A DNA stretch of 64,000 bases from Camillea tinctor (Eukaryota > Ascomycota > Sordariomycetes > Xylariales > Xylariaceae): the NCBI GenBank assembly GCA_022578605.1, contig MU394083.1, forward strand, positions 144,040-208,039, in the 5' to 3' direction. The translations under genes were made by a program, and so were the position numbers. This document shows, in pieces, positions 32,772 through 44,906 of this stretch. The notes under the pieces were generated by a model that was given only the letters and a program-made list of their open reading frames with translations, made no database searches and was not told the DNA's origin. Position 1 is the stretch's first letter. Each line of letters starts with the position of its first letter.

Positions 32772-33695
32772 TTAGCCAACTGACCAAAAGCCTAAGTTCA
32801 CTGCCTCCAGTTCTTCTGGATCCTGTATCGTCGGTAAAGTAGCATTTTGCGAAGCTAGTGCCATTTGCTCTAGATACGGCCTGTGATAAAACTCGGGTGG
32901 AGAGAAATAGTCTTGCGACACGTCGACTGTTGGTTCTATCTTGACCATGTGCTGCTCCTGAGCCGAAATTCCACGTTTACGTGTTTCTCGCTTTATTTGG
33001 CGTCTTGTATTGACTTCAGCTCTAGGCCTACCTCCACTTGCGCCGTTGATCTTTGCTCCCCGTCCCCTTCCTCTCCCTCTTGTAGGTCTTCCTCGCTGCG
33101 TTGTTGGCCTCTCAATATGTGAATTAACCGACGGTATCATAGGGGTCTGAGGCCCTTGTATCCAAGGTTCTTCGGTGAAAGGGCTACCGCTCGTCTGCTT
33201 AGGTTGGCAATCTAGACCAGGTGCTGCCACCTCTGGTGGTTTCATGCAACAGATTCTTGGGTCACCAACATGTTGGAGTATCAGTCCAGGCCTAGATACC
33301 CATCCATGGTGGTTGATAGCTTCCCAACCCTTGGGTGAAGCGTCAGAGGTGCTAATGTGGAGGCTCACATCTAGCTGTATGTAATCATGCTCGGAATCTT
33401 GGTTGAAATAAAATTCAATGTGACCTGGACCATTTGAAGTGTCTCGTGATTTTCTAGTCGGGACTGTATTGTCTGGACATTCGAGTCTTGGGTCTATGTT
33501 GACAGAATCTGTGCTGCCTTGTTGCTTCTTATTCACATCGCACAGAAGGTCCTGGAGGGCTTTGACCATGATTCTTGTCGTGTTATCTGCCACGGGATCC
33601 TTTTTGGCACGGATCCAGTTGTGCAGAAATCCATCAGGTTTTACAGAGCCCTTGACTGACAGGGCAATGTTGGTGACCGGGTCTGTAAGAGTCAT
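32772..33695 (-). CDS. Hypothetical protein with basic GR-rich (AT-hook-like) segment
   Basis: An uninterrupted frame of 307 residues from the ATG at 33695 (MTLTDPVTNIALSVKGSVKP). The frame is open further upstream but only with a TTG. The N-terminal part may be folded. The middle is Pro-rich. Residues about 205-225 contain QRGRPTRGRGRGRGAK, which combines an AT-hook-like GRP core with RG repeats and would bind DNA or RNA in the nucleus. A further basic stretch RRQIKRETRKRG follows. Acidic, aromatic residues close the C-terminus. No enzymatic motif is visible and I do not recognise the family. It lies next to a decayed gene on the same strand. Confidence 0.55.
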   Translation of the reverse strand: MTLTDPVTNIALSVKGSVKPDGFLHNWIRAKKDPVADNTTRIMVKALQDLLCDVNKKQQGSTDSVNIDPRLECPDNTVPTRKSRDTSNGPGHIEFYFNQDSEHDYIQLDVSLHISTSDASPKGWEAINHHGWVSRPGLILQHVGDPRICCMKPPEVAAPGLDCQPKQTSGSPFTEEPWIQGPQTPMIPSVNSHIERPTTQRGRPTRGRGRGRGAKINGASGGRPRAEVNTRRQIKRETRKRGISAQEQHMVKIEPTVDVSQDYFSPPEFYHRPYLEQMALASQNATLPTIQDPEELEAVNLGFWSVG

Positions 33696-35397
33696 TTTGG
33701 GAGAAACAGGTTGTACTCGACTTAAAACAAATGACCATACCAAACGAACTCTGGATGAAAAAGTATGTCAAAATCTAGAAGAATCACGAGGCCATAAATT
33801 TTGTATTGGAAAGGGATATCATTTATATAACAGAAGAAATCTCTTGGCATTTGTCCTTGTCCATCTTCTAGGCAGGCAGGTAAAAGCCCTGGTCATGAGA
33901 CTTTAAGAAGAAAGTACCTTAACTTCAATACGCATAGGTACTTCATCGATTTTTAAGGTATAGGTAAGATCCGTGATTGTAGAATTACGCGTTTCTATTT
34001 CTGTGTCTTCATAAGGTGATATTAAAGTTCCTTTGTCTGACCTCTCCTATTGATTTGCTACAAACTACTATCCACCGTTCTTTGTGAATACTTGAGCCAA
34101 GGTTTGCTTCAAAACTTCCAAATCACCGTCGGCCTCTTTGTTATAACGCAATTCGCAACACTCAATAAACCAACTCCATTTCGTGCGTACCGAGTCCGTT
34201 TGTCTGCTATCATCGACGATTGACTTCCATTTGAAATAAGTTGATGTTAGTGTCTATACAACATGGAAGACTGACACGGTTTTGATGCGGGTTATATCTA
34301 TACGGCCCATGTCGCATTAAACGAAACTTCTTGTAAAAAAAAATCCATAGTTTACTCTTTCTCTCTCTCTCCTTTTTTTTTTTTTAAAGAAAAAAAAAAT
34401 TTAGCACTATGAAGCATGAGCTCCGAGGATTACCCATCGTAGTCTCTGACTTGGGAAGTTAGTTTGCACGTCACTTTCTCGGTGAGCTGACTGCTGCTGA
34501 TTTCATGTTCGCGCCATTAATACCATAAACTCTGACGAAATAACATCCCTTACATTATATAATCCCTGATTCACGATATTGTGGCGAGAATGATTCATTT
34601 ATATCTACTTTCTCATGATCGATTCACGTTTTCTACATACAATGGCCAGGGCTCCAAGATAGTATATTACAATACCCTAGAGATAGCATTTCATGTATCT
34701 TGTTATGTTACTTAGCCATTTACTTGATTTTGATGACATTATTAACACTATCATACAGCGATTCTTCGTTCTGTAGATGAAACCAGCTATCAGCGTGATT
34801 TACTCCGATTCCCATAACCGAATCACACGCCAAGAAATCCCTAATAAGTTGTTGGTTACTTGATATAACCTAGCTATTAATAGTAACCACGTGGGGAAGT
34901 AATGTGTTACGATAATGCCCTTGGCTGTGTAATATGAATGTATTGAGAATGTAGAAGGGACGGAGAGAGTACCAGATCCACAGGAGTGGAGATTTCTTAT
35001 ATGGACAAAGACTACCAATGTCAGATGTACATAGCTGACATAGAATCAACCTTTTTCTAACTTCTTTTTGCTATTGATTATTTCATAGGTGGTATGCTTT
35101 CCTAACTGGGACGAGGCTGCCGAGGTCCTATATGCTATCTTCGAAAGAGCCTCGGCATAGATTCTACTTTCTTCTCTTCCTATTTACCATCAAACTCATT
35201 TAACTCTTATGCCTTATCCTTCAAGATCTTTTAGGCAGTACAAACTATGACCATTCACTTTTTAATGCAGACAACCTCCTATTCAGGATTTTTACATAAA
35301 TAACTTCATTTTCCTTACTTGTTCTTATTGCAAACTTCAGCGTAACTAAGTGTTTAGTTAAATATTAGTTTTGTAGTTAATACACGTACAATATAAT
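33696..35397. other. AT-rich spacer with poly(T)/poly(A) tracts
   Basis: Long T and A runs near 34338-34400 sit next to a CT-rich tract. No coding frame with resemblance is seen on either strand. Confidence 0.5.
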
Positions 35398-37172
35398 TCA
35401 GCGAGGCTCCTTTTTATCTAGGTCTAGATAATACTCTCCGCGGGCTCGGAAAAGGAGATTTGGGCCAGTGTGATCCGCGCCCAGAACGTCGTATATCTGG
35501 AACTGATCAGGCCCGTACCAAGGGTCCTTACTTCCCTCCCATCCGGCCCCCAGCTTTCCATCCTCACCTGGTGCTCGCTCGAAATCAAAATACCACAAGA
35601 TCCTAGCAATTGTCAGGCTTGATTCCATGTATGCCATGCTCTTGCCTGCACATCCCCGGTCACCTAAACCAAAGACTACATGGGCGCGTTGCATCGTTGC
35701 TCGCGCCTCTCGCTCCTGCTGGCTTTCGGGGGCATTATCGACTGTAGGAAACAACCAACGTTCTGGTCGGAAGGCAAAAGGCTCCGGGAAATATGTAGGA
35801 TCATGCATAATGGCCCAAAGGTGGACACCTACTTCGGTGCCTTGTGGAACTACGTGTCCGTCCACAACGAAAGGCTTTGAGGTTTGGTTTTCAGGCTCGC
35901 GCCATAGAGGACTTGGAGAAGGCGGTGTCAGGCGGAGGGATTCGTCGATTACAGCACGTAAATAGCTACAGGAAGCAAGTCTTGGTCCGGGTTGTATCTC
36001 ATGTCCTGATGAGAAGGTCTCACGTATCTCGGCGGCTAGACGAGCGTATACGTCCGGATGGCACGACAGGTGAAACAAAGCACCGCATATGGCAGTTGCA
36101 ACTGTGGAGCCCCCGGCCAAAACAAAAAATAATGCTTCTGCCCATAGTTCGTTCTGGCGGAGGCCCGCTTCGCCCGTGACAACAGCATAGAAATCTGGTT
36201 GTGCATTCGCCGGCTGGGATGTGCGTGCCACGATCATCTTTTCGACAGCTTGAGTAAATGCAAGTACTCTCTTGCTGCCAAGCCAACGGAGGACCGGGGC
36301 TATATTCCCGAGAATGGGCCATGTGTAATATAGATTGTTCATGTAAATACTCTTGAACATGGTCTCCGGAATGTGCCGGTTGGTGGCCTCAGTCTGGGTG
36401 TTTAATGCGCAACCAAACGCTAGATGGCCTACCACGTCGATGCCGAGCCGATTACAAGCAACCGTCATGTTGACAAACTGGGCTTGGCGACTGGACCGTA
36501 GCAGTTGTTGCAGGAAAATGTCAATCTGCTCACTCATCATAGGACTGAAGGACCTCAATGACCGGTCCGAAACAACCTGGCCGATGACCTTCCGCTTCCG
36601 TCGGTGTTCTGCATTGTTCCTCACGTTGAATATATTTTGCTCCTCTGGTGCTGCCGGGTGGCGATAAGCGCGTCCCTTAGTGATGTTGTGGCTGAGATAA
36701 ATATCTAGCAGACGTTGAGAAAGTGAGTAGTTAGTAGGTGATAGAACAGAGGCTAGAAAGTGTGACCTGGGATGATGTTATACCTTGGATTGCAGTTAGA
36801 GAATTGAACATCAAGCGGTTTGGAGCCTCTCTGTAGACACGACCTATTCATTAATTAGTTTGGTAAGAACCTTTATGTCACTCGCCCTTAGATGTTTACC
36901 CACCGTATTTCTGGAAGTTCTTGTATGTGTTGATGTGATGGCGTCCTCCCATAGCATGAAAACCGCCATAACCGTAAGTGATCTTAGCAAGGAATGGGCC
37001 AGGATAGTTTCGTAGAGGGTGGAAGACGAGCCGGTAAATGAAAATCGATAACACCTAAAAGAAATAATTATTAATCTATACTGTTGTTCATAGCGGTTGC
37101 AAACAATACCGCTGGTATTAGGCAAGAAAACGCAAACTTTGAAGCAACTAGTAGTGCGTTAAGAGAATTCAT
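35398..37172 (-). CDS. Cytochrome P450 monooxygenase
   Basis: A haem-thiolate oxygenase, anchored in the ER membrane. Exons 37172-37110, 37054-36904, 36843-36784 and 36704-35398 (introns 55, 60 and 79 nt) give 526 residues. An N-terminal anchor (LVASKFAFSCLIPAVLSIFI) is followed by FHPLRNYPGPFLAK, then the C-helix region RRKRKVIGQVVSDRSLR. The I helix is LAGGSTVATAI at about 287-297. ESLR is at about 346-349, FRPERW near 405, and the haem loop FGLGDRGCAGK has Cys about 443. The I helix has Ser where most P450s have an acidic residue before the Thr. The substrate is unknown. It is next to an amino-acid permease on the same strand; no backbone biosynthetic enzyme is near. Confidence 0.93.
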
Positions 37173-38205
37173 CTTGAAGATTAGATTATGTTGTATCAAT
37201 GGTAGTTGTTAGAAGAGAGGTTTCAAAATTTCAACCTAAACTCCATATTGAGAATTTACCGATCATGTACGGCCATAGTATCAATATTATCTATTATCAC
37301 AGTAAGGTTGCGTAAGACTGTCGGATCTGCAGGGTTTGCTCATATGTATACATGTCCCTAGGTTACCCTACATAGTATGTAAGGGAGGCAGGCTGCCAAA
37401 CAATATCTTACACGTTGCCTTTGGCTACCCAAGTACCTAACTCTAAGAATTAACTGCACTCCCTTGCTTAAGTTCAACGACGGCCTTTTTAATATATTTT
37501 ATGTTGTTGGATATCTTGTCTCTTTGTCAGTGCATAATGCTGTTGTGTCTTGTACTACTTCAGCAGCCCAATAGCCACAAATATTAGCAATGTAATTATC
37601 GCTAAGATGTATTATTGACTACCTAGGTAGTCTAGGTAATTCATCATATAATCTCCCTTACAGGTATTACGGTGTACCTACACCTTACATAAGAGAAAAC
37701 TTACCTAGGCGGTTGATGGGGAGGGGGGAGAGGGGGTTAAAATTAAAGACACAGTATACATAGCAGTAGATGTGATAAATAATTATCAATGATGATGCCA
37801 TACTTTCGAAGTCTATACAGACTAACAGTGAAATTGTGATATTGAACTGGAGATAGAGGGGACCCCCTACCAACAGTTGTATGAAGCTGTGAGGGACTAG
37901 GGACTAGAGACTATTATCCCTAGACTACGACACCCAACCTTTATACTGTTTAGTTTAAATAGGAAGTCAAGAAACGTATATATATAAGGGGGGTGTATTG
38001 ATCTCTACTGTAAACTAACACCAACCTGGCATGAAGTAAAAGAGAAGAAACTGTCGCAAACTTGTAATGCAACGCAATCTATATACACAGAAATGTGGGC
38101 CCTAGTTCCCCTAGTCCCCACGACAATATCAAGTACGTTCTGTAGTGGTAGCTTGTATTTACTTCCGATTAAGTGTAAATGTTTATCGAATTATTTTCTA
38201 TTGCC
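37173..38205. other. Spacer between P450 and permease genes
   Basis: AT-rich, with CTACCTAGGTAG-type short palindromes near 37620-37640. No gene is seen. The P450 promoter lies at the left end. Confidence 0.5.
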
Positions 38206-40030
38206 TTAGAGGCTTTTCAATACCCGACGCCACCAAGGCTGGGGAATACCAATCTCCCCTCTCGCAATCTCTTTCGCTTCATCAATATCACGTCTCCTAC
38301 CAGACTGTAAGTCGATCTCATCTAAGCGCCAGAATCGTGTCTTAAACCAAAGTTTATAACCTAGATAGATTATACCGAAAAGAGGCAGGAGAATATACGC
38401 ATCGACAAAACCACCTGCGTCGAACGGAGCAAATTTTGTCCAGCCTTGCACTAATGCAAGGAATGCGTTGGCACTGAGACCAAAGTACGCGTTCCATGGG
38501 TACCATAGTGAAACAAATGGGAGTTCATCCACACTGTAACCTTGAGCTTCCCAGGCCTGTCGAAATCGGATATGGGTAAATGATATCGAACCCCATACGA
38601 GAAAGGTCGACACGCCAGAAAGAGAAACAATATATGAATAGGCCTCAGCGGCCCCGGTAGAAATATTCATCATAGATAACGCACCACAGGCGTTAGCAAA
38701 TGTAATCGCGATCATCGGCACGCCGTTTTTGTTCGTATATGATAGAAAACGAGGTGCTTTCCCATCCTGGGCCATAAATAAGAGTGTCCGCGATGAGATA
38801 TAAATAGAGCTGTTTATAGCAGAGACGCAAGTGACGAGGATGAACGCATTGATAAGATGAACTCCACCATACCATCCGGCATTCTGGATGGCGACAGTCA
38901 TTGGGCTCTGGAGCGCTTTGCTGGCACCATTTACCAGACCGTCGGCATTCGATGGACAGGTTATACCAAAGAATAAAGCCGCCAGAATATAGACAAAAAT
39001 GATACGCCAAAATACCTGGCGAATTGCCAACGGTACTGCGACGCTGGGATTTCTAGTCTCGGTAGCAGCCACAGCGACCGATTCACAACCGGCGTAGAAG
39101 GTGCTACAAAACACGAAGACTTTGGCAACACCGCCAAATCCATCGATAAAGGCGCCGGGGTCTACCGCCATGAATTAGCAAGGATTCGTCTAAAAGGAAT
39201 AATTCCAACGGAGATCACGCACCATGCCAATATCGAAATCCAATGGCTTCAGCCCCTGGGACACCTCCAGCTGCATAGCTATAATCAATCAGATTGTATG
39301 TCTTCATTTGGGATAGGGACCCTCACATGATTGCGAATATATAGAATGCTACAAGACCGAGAAGTTTTAGGAGAGCTAGCCAGAACTCGGCCTCGCCAAA
39401 AGTCTCTACCCCAAGGAATTGAAAGCCTAAGAACAAAAACTAATGTATTGTCAGAATTGTTCCTATAATCTTTAACGGATAGTAACTAGACATACCCAAA
39501 GGAGGAGAAAATAGCCCCAGACAGGAACTTTGTCGCTCCAAAACACCAAAATACTGGTAACCGCATTATATTCATTGGCTAGAACTGCGACGAAGATGAT
39601 GAAATAATTCCAACCCACAGCCACAGCAAACGCAGGATCGACCATGCGGTCAGCCAATTTTGTAAACGCGCCACCAGAAGGATAAAGTGTGGTTAGCTCG
39701 CCTAAACTCTGCATAATGCTATTGAAACGTTAATGTTGAGACATTATCTGCGCAAAGCTAAGACGGAGTTGGCAAATACCTGAATGCGATGATACCAATG
39801 ATACCGAATCCGATGAGTAAAGACGCCGGACCACCCTCGGCGAGCGCACCACCGGCCCCGACAAGGAGACCGGGCCCAATAATACCGGCCAAAGCCATCA
39901 TACTAAGATGCCGCGTTTTGAGTCCCCGCTTGACACCGGAATCGGGGTCAATGGCACAGAAGTCCGCCTGGTCGGTATCAGAGTCGCCAATCGGCTCTTC
40001 CGACCGCACGGGATTCTTTATGCCGTCCAT
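38206..40030 (-). CDS. Amino-acid permease (APC family)
   Basis: A plasma-membrane amino-acid/H+ symporter. Five exons (40030-39780, 39718-39496, 39439-39327, 39278-39223, 39161-38206) with introns of 48-61 nt give 532 residues. The soluble N-terminus leads into GLKTRHLSMMALAGIIGPGL, the hallmark first segment of fungal YAT-type permeases. Then come SLGELTTLYPSGGAFTKLAD, GVETFGEAEFWLALLKLLG and GCESVAVAATETRNPSVAVP, a conserved central loop. The many hydrophobic spans total about twelve. The C-terminus ends WWRRVLKSL. All splice joins keep phase. The start is the first in-frame ATG. The open frame reaches upstream through an intron-like CATATTGGTAG, so a further 5' exon is possible. Substrate range cannot be read from sequence. 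Confidence 0.9.
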
Positions 40031-42940
40031 TCCTTTTTGGTCGGGGCAGGATGCAGTAATATCCAATGCCTACCAATATGTAGGAGAAATGGATTTCTTA
40101 AGAAAACAATGTATATGAATGAAAAAATGAAAAAACCCCGAAGGAAAAACAAAACACAAAAACAACGGAGATATTCTACCGCCGAATAATTCTTCGTGTA
40201 TAATCCATGACGGTGGGTCCCCCAGTGAGCACGCCATCGAACGCTATCGCCATAATCACTCAAAATTGCATAACCACGCAATAAGAGATAAAGAGGCAAA
40301 AGCTAACAATGCTGCCATCAATGGGAACTTCATGTGCCTAGGTATCTAAGCTAATTGGAAATATTGCTAAGTGTAGTACGTAATAACAAAAAAAAAACAT
40401 TGAGATTCGAATTTTAAGGATGTTATAAGAAGAAAATGAAGGTACAAACATAGCTATTTTATGTAGTTATACCATTTATAAATGTATGAAGAAAAACATG
40501 ATGACTATATTATTGCGGTGCTGGGATTTGGCTTATACGTTGATCTTAGACATGATTGGTAGGCAAAGAAAAGTGTGTTTTTCTCTTATTTGGTTACAGG
40601 CTAGTATTAGAGGTATTATATAAACTCGTAAGGGGCTTAAGCAAAATTACAAGGTGAATTCTAATCAAGTCTTTATAATATCCCACATGCAATTTATCTA
40701 CTTATCATATTTCTTATAAAGTTTTTCCTATTTCATTTCTATGTCTTATATTCAAACAATCTAGCTGATACACTCTCAAAAAACTAGTGTTTGCTTCCCT
40801 CTTTCCAAGTTTCTGTTTAAGACCGCACTTAAAAGGGGTATATATCTCGTATCTCAGTTAAACTATAGTGTATTGCTATACTTTCAATGGCAAACGGTTG
40901 TGTCATATTGTATATATAGTATCTATTTTATGTCCGTGCAGCTTTACCCTCGGTGGGCTGTCTAAACTCATCGATGACTCAAGCTTATTCAAACTATATA
41001 TTTCGGTATCTATCTAGGTTAGGTACTTTTAGATTTCATACAAATGTGGACCCTTTCACCATTCACCGTTTGCGATATTGTAAATTCCATATGTTACATG
41101 AGATTTGGGGTCACCTGTTGATGGAGCATAACTCTGTGTGCATTGTCTTCCTTCTCCAGTTACAATGCTGAGCTAAGAATGAGTTTCTCGAATTCAGGTT
41201 CCTACGCAGCACAAGAAGCCACATTGGGGATAGATAATAATGAAATTGAAGCATTGCCCTTATTGGGGAACGATATTTACACTAAACCTACTAAATATAC
41301 CTATGTTAGAACTTGCGTAGCCGTTCCTCATCATCCCCCCTCATACTAGTATGCCGATAACGGCTAGATTGTGCAGTTTTCGATAACGGAGTTACTTATA
41401 GAAACCACCCAGACTTTTGCAGATGGCCCCCACGCCACCCTCATCTTTTCGTGTATGTGTGGATATTTATCTATATCCTCCCTCGAAAATTTTCTCTGTC
41501 AGAAGCGTACGCTAATTGCCTTTTGACATTTAGCTCCTATATAGTGTCCTGTAACAAAAATAGCCAATATAGGGTTTTTATAACGGAGTCCTTGGCGTGC
41601 CATTACATCCTTATTGTAGATAGATGCTATACTACTTCGGGTCACGATGTCAAAGCAATAGCGCCGACCCTTAGCGTCACGATGTGCATCCTATACGGGA
41701 AGAAAACGTAGTTATAGTTGCTTCACTTGAAAAACTAAATATAAAGGTAAACTCTGGTGCAGAGCATATACATACAATTTACCTTGCCTATGTCCATTAT
41801 CAGCCAGCAACTCCTGAAGCCCTAGGTATCATTTGATCTCGTCCTTTAAGCTGTCTCACACTTTGTAAACAATCAAAATCTCGTTTTTAAGCACAATATT
41901 ACCTAATAAATCTACCACGCTTCGGATGATAGATCTTATCGTTGACCGTGTGCTTAAAATGGCTTGTCAAGTGAGCAAAACATGTGGTAGACAAGGATCA
42001 GAATCCAAACCTTCGATTTATGCTCACCGAAGTTTCGTTCACTCATATGAGTCTTGCTGACCCCTTCATTTTGTAAATTGCGGCTGATGGGGCTTAAAAA
42101 TTCCGATGATCCATCCCTGCGCACTGTTATTGAAACACAAATAATAAAGCAAATCCAAAACTCCACGAAGCTACTGTTTACTCACGAGCCCCTGCATTTT
42201 TTCGAGGCTTTCTAAACTCCTTCGAGGGGTTCGCCAAGTGCCCCCTCAGCGTTACATTGAACCAGGGCTGTGTGCATCTGTGCTCAGACAAATATGCGGC
42301 ATAGCCTTTACCTTACCTGTTCAGGGGCCCCAACATTCTGGTTCTTACACCAGCCTTGAACATGGTACCAACAATGTCTCGGGTTTCATAGCATTTTAAT
42401 ACTACACTACATAAAGCTCTCTTAGGGAAGGCTACTTTACCTACTACCTTCCTCAATAAAAAGACCCTTCTCTTCCCTTTTCAACTGATACCGGGGTATC
42501 AGACAATCAAAAGGTACCTACATAGAACTTGCTAAGAGGTCTAGACCGAGACAATCGTTAAGGTTAAACCATAGTAGACGGGCTCAGGCACATGTCTCCG
42601 CCCCCAATATGTGTACTGCTATAGTAGTAGAAGATACTATCGTGAATCAATACTCCCTAGATGGAGGCGTATTGTTCCACATATGCAGCAATCCTCACTG
42701 CAGGGGCATAGCCTGGGTGCAGCTCCTATACCAACAAACATCTTCCTTTGGCATAAGCTATCCCCAAATTTAGAAGGAGAAATATATACTAGCCAAAGAA
42801 TACATATATACAGTCTTATCCATTGACATGGGAGAGAAGACAATGTGCATTCGTGATCCTTTTTCTTCACTTCTAACTCAACTCGCAATTTGATAGCACT
42901 AGCCCACTATAGGATCTCACAGTGCCGAGTTTCTTTCACG
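40031..42940. other. Long AT-rich intergenic region
   Basis: Nearly 3 kb of low-GC DNA with frequent stops. Frames of 60-90 codons at 41451, 41954 and 42637 have no family resemblance. No repeats longer than microsatellites were noticed. Confidence 0.5.
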
Positions 42941-44906
42941 ATGTTGCCGGTTAACATTGTATTGACGCTGAGCTGGGCTCTGGCTGTTAGTTTCGTGGCT
43001 GCAACTCCTTCGGTCCCGGTTGACTATGTCCGTGTTCGCAACGCCCCGGGCACAGGCATAGAGGACACATTCCGTGCTATTCGACGATCGCTACTCAGTC
43101 TTGGTTCACAACGGAGAGACACAATTCTGAAAAATACCACAAGCTTACAAAAAAGCTGGGATAATGCAAAGCTCTTTAGCCTGTAAGATTTCCCTATCTC
43201 ATCATTCTAGCATACAATTGAGTCTAATCTGGCCGGCAATTACCAGGGAGGCCGAATTTGATACCGCCAGAAACGTTTCCGTAACTGCTGGCGTCGACAT
43301 AACCTGCACGACATGTTATCTCAATGGTGCTGCCACAGTGGAGTTCAGCATTGACGGGGACTTCGATGCTTCCCAGGCCATAGCGAACTTCACCGAGGAA
43401 GTAGGTGGCGAGATAAAGAATCTTACAGAGGCGGTGGTCGACTACGTGGGAGATTATTTCACCGGAGTTGTCGAGAACCTCGGAGATGGCTTCGATCTAG
43501 ATGACTTCGACTTCCCCACCCTGAATTATAGCTTCAATCTTGATTTCCCGGACATCCCCCAGTGCCGTCTGCAGTTCTCCTTTGACCAGATGGAGCTTTA
43601 CATGATGATTGACACCGTCCTATCTGCTGGAGCAACTTACAAGTTGAGTCTCTACTCCAGCAACTCGCCAATTGGCATATCCGTCAGCAGCGACATGTTC
43701 CTAGGCGTCATCTTTGCCGTGGACCTTATCTTGAGCGCGGATGCGGAAATCGACATCAGCAGCGGTCTTCACATCAAAGTAGAAGATGGCCTGGCCCTAG
43801 ACATCCCCCTATTCGGTCAAAACGTCTCCGGTATTACCTTCAACGGGGGTTCCTTCGAGTTCCTCCCCGTCACCGTCCAGAGCGCCGGCGGCACCATAAG
43901 CGCCGTGCTACGCCTGGGTCTGCACGCCGGCGTCGAGGTAGAAAGCCCGCCGATCCCCCTCCCCGGCATCGGGCTCTCGACCCGCGCCAGCGCAGGCATC
44001 GAAGTCGGGGTGTTCGCGGACCTCGCCGAGTTCGGCACCAACATCACGGTGTCGCCGGAGGGCGACGACGCGGACTGCGCCCTGCGCCTGCAGCAAACAT
44101 ACCAGCTGGGCCTGGGCGCCGCGGCGGGCGCCTCCCTCGCCATCGGGCAGCAGACCTGGGGCCCCGCGCCGGCCACGCAGATCCCCATCTACTACACGAC
44201 GCTGGCGGACATCTGCGCGGCGAACGCGACGCGCACGGCCACCGCCACCACGCCCACGATCACGGCGCGCGCCGACGGCGACCTCAGCACCGCGACCCTG
44301 ACCTCGAAGATGACGTTCACGGGCGTGGCGTGCGCGTCGTCCGGCTTGGTCAACTGCCCCGCGTCCTTGCAGACTACTACTAAGATCACGCGCACGTCGA
44401 CCGTGATCACGGCCGTGCCCTCCGGCGCCGACCCCACGTTCCCCGCGGCGGTGCAGACCACGGTCGCCAGCACGGTGCCCTTCGGGACGAACGCCAAGAG
44501 CATCGGGGCTACGTCGGGGAGCCCCGTGTCCTTTGTGCCGCCGCCGCCGTCGGCGACAGCCGGGGCTGTCACCGCCGACACGCCGCTAGGAACGGTAGGG
44601 GGTGTCGACACGAGGCTTGTTATCGGGCTGAGCGTGGGTTTGGGAGTGCCGGTGTTGGCAGGTATTGTTGTTGGGATATAGTAAGTGAAACCCTAACCCC
44701 TTATTCCTATTCTTGCTGCCAAGTGGAATTTTACCCCCGAGAGAAAGGAGAACACCCACTAACTAGTATGTTCCTGTAGTTTCTGCCTCCGCCGCAGACG
44801 GTCCGCGCACCCGCCGGGCACCCCCGATTCGTATCCAGGATCATTTAACGTTCCTGGTGGGAAGCCGACGATGGTGACTACGACTGTGAGTAGGGGGAGT
44901 CGGTAG
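42941..44906 (+). CDS. Secreted type-I membrane protein, DUF7223-like
   Basis: Exons 42941-43182, 43247-44680 and 44780-44906 (introns 64 and 99 nt) give 600 residues. The signal peptide MLPVNIVLTLSWALAVSFVA is followed by a short helix-rich part. The large beta-rich ectodomain contains VSVTAGVDITCTTCYLNG, DFPDIPQCRLQFSFDQMELY, LILSADAEIDISSGLHIK and ITFNGGSFEFLPVTVQSAGG. I associate it with the fungal DUF7223 family, which has no known activity. Next come a Thr/Ser-rich stalk, probably O-glycosylated, and a transmembrane span (RLVIGLSVGLGVPVLAGIVV) with the stop-transfer cluster CLRRRRS formed across the last splice. A short cytosolic tail ends the protein. The second half of exon 2 is much more GC-rich than the first. 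It could be a wall-associated sensor or adhesin. Confidence 0.8.

Noticed and set aside
35398..40030. P450 plus permease as a secondary-metabolite gene cluster
   Set aside because: No PKS, NRPS, terpene synthase, DMAT or pathway regulator lies nearby. Two adjacent accessory genes on one strand are not enough.
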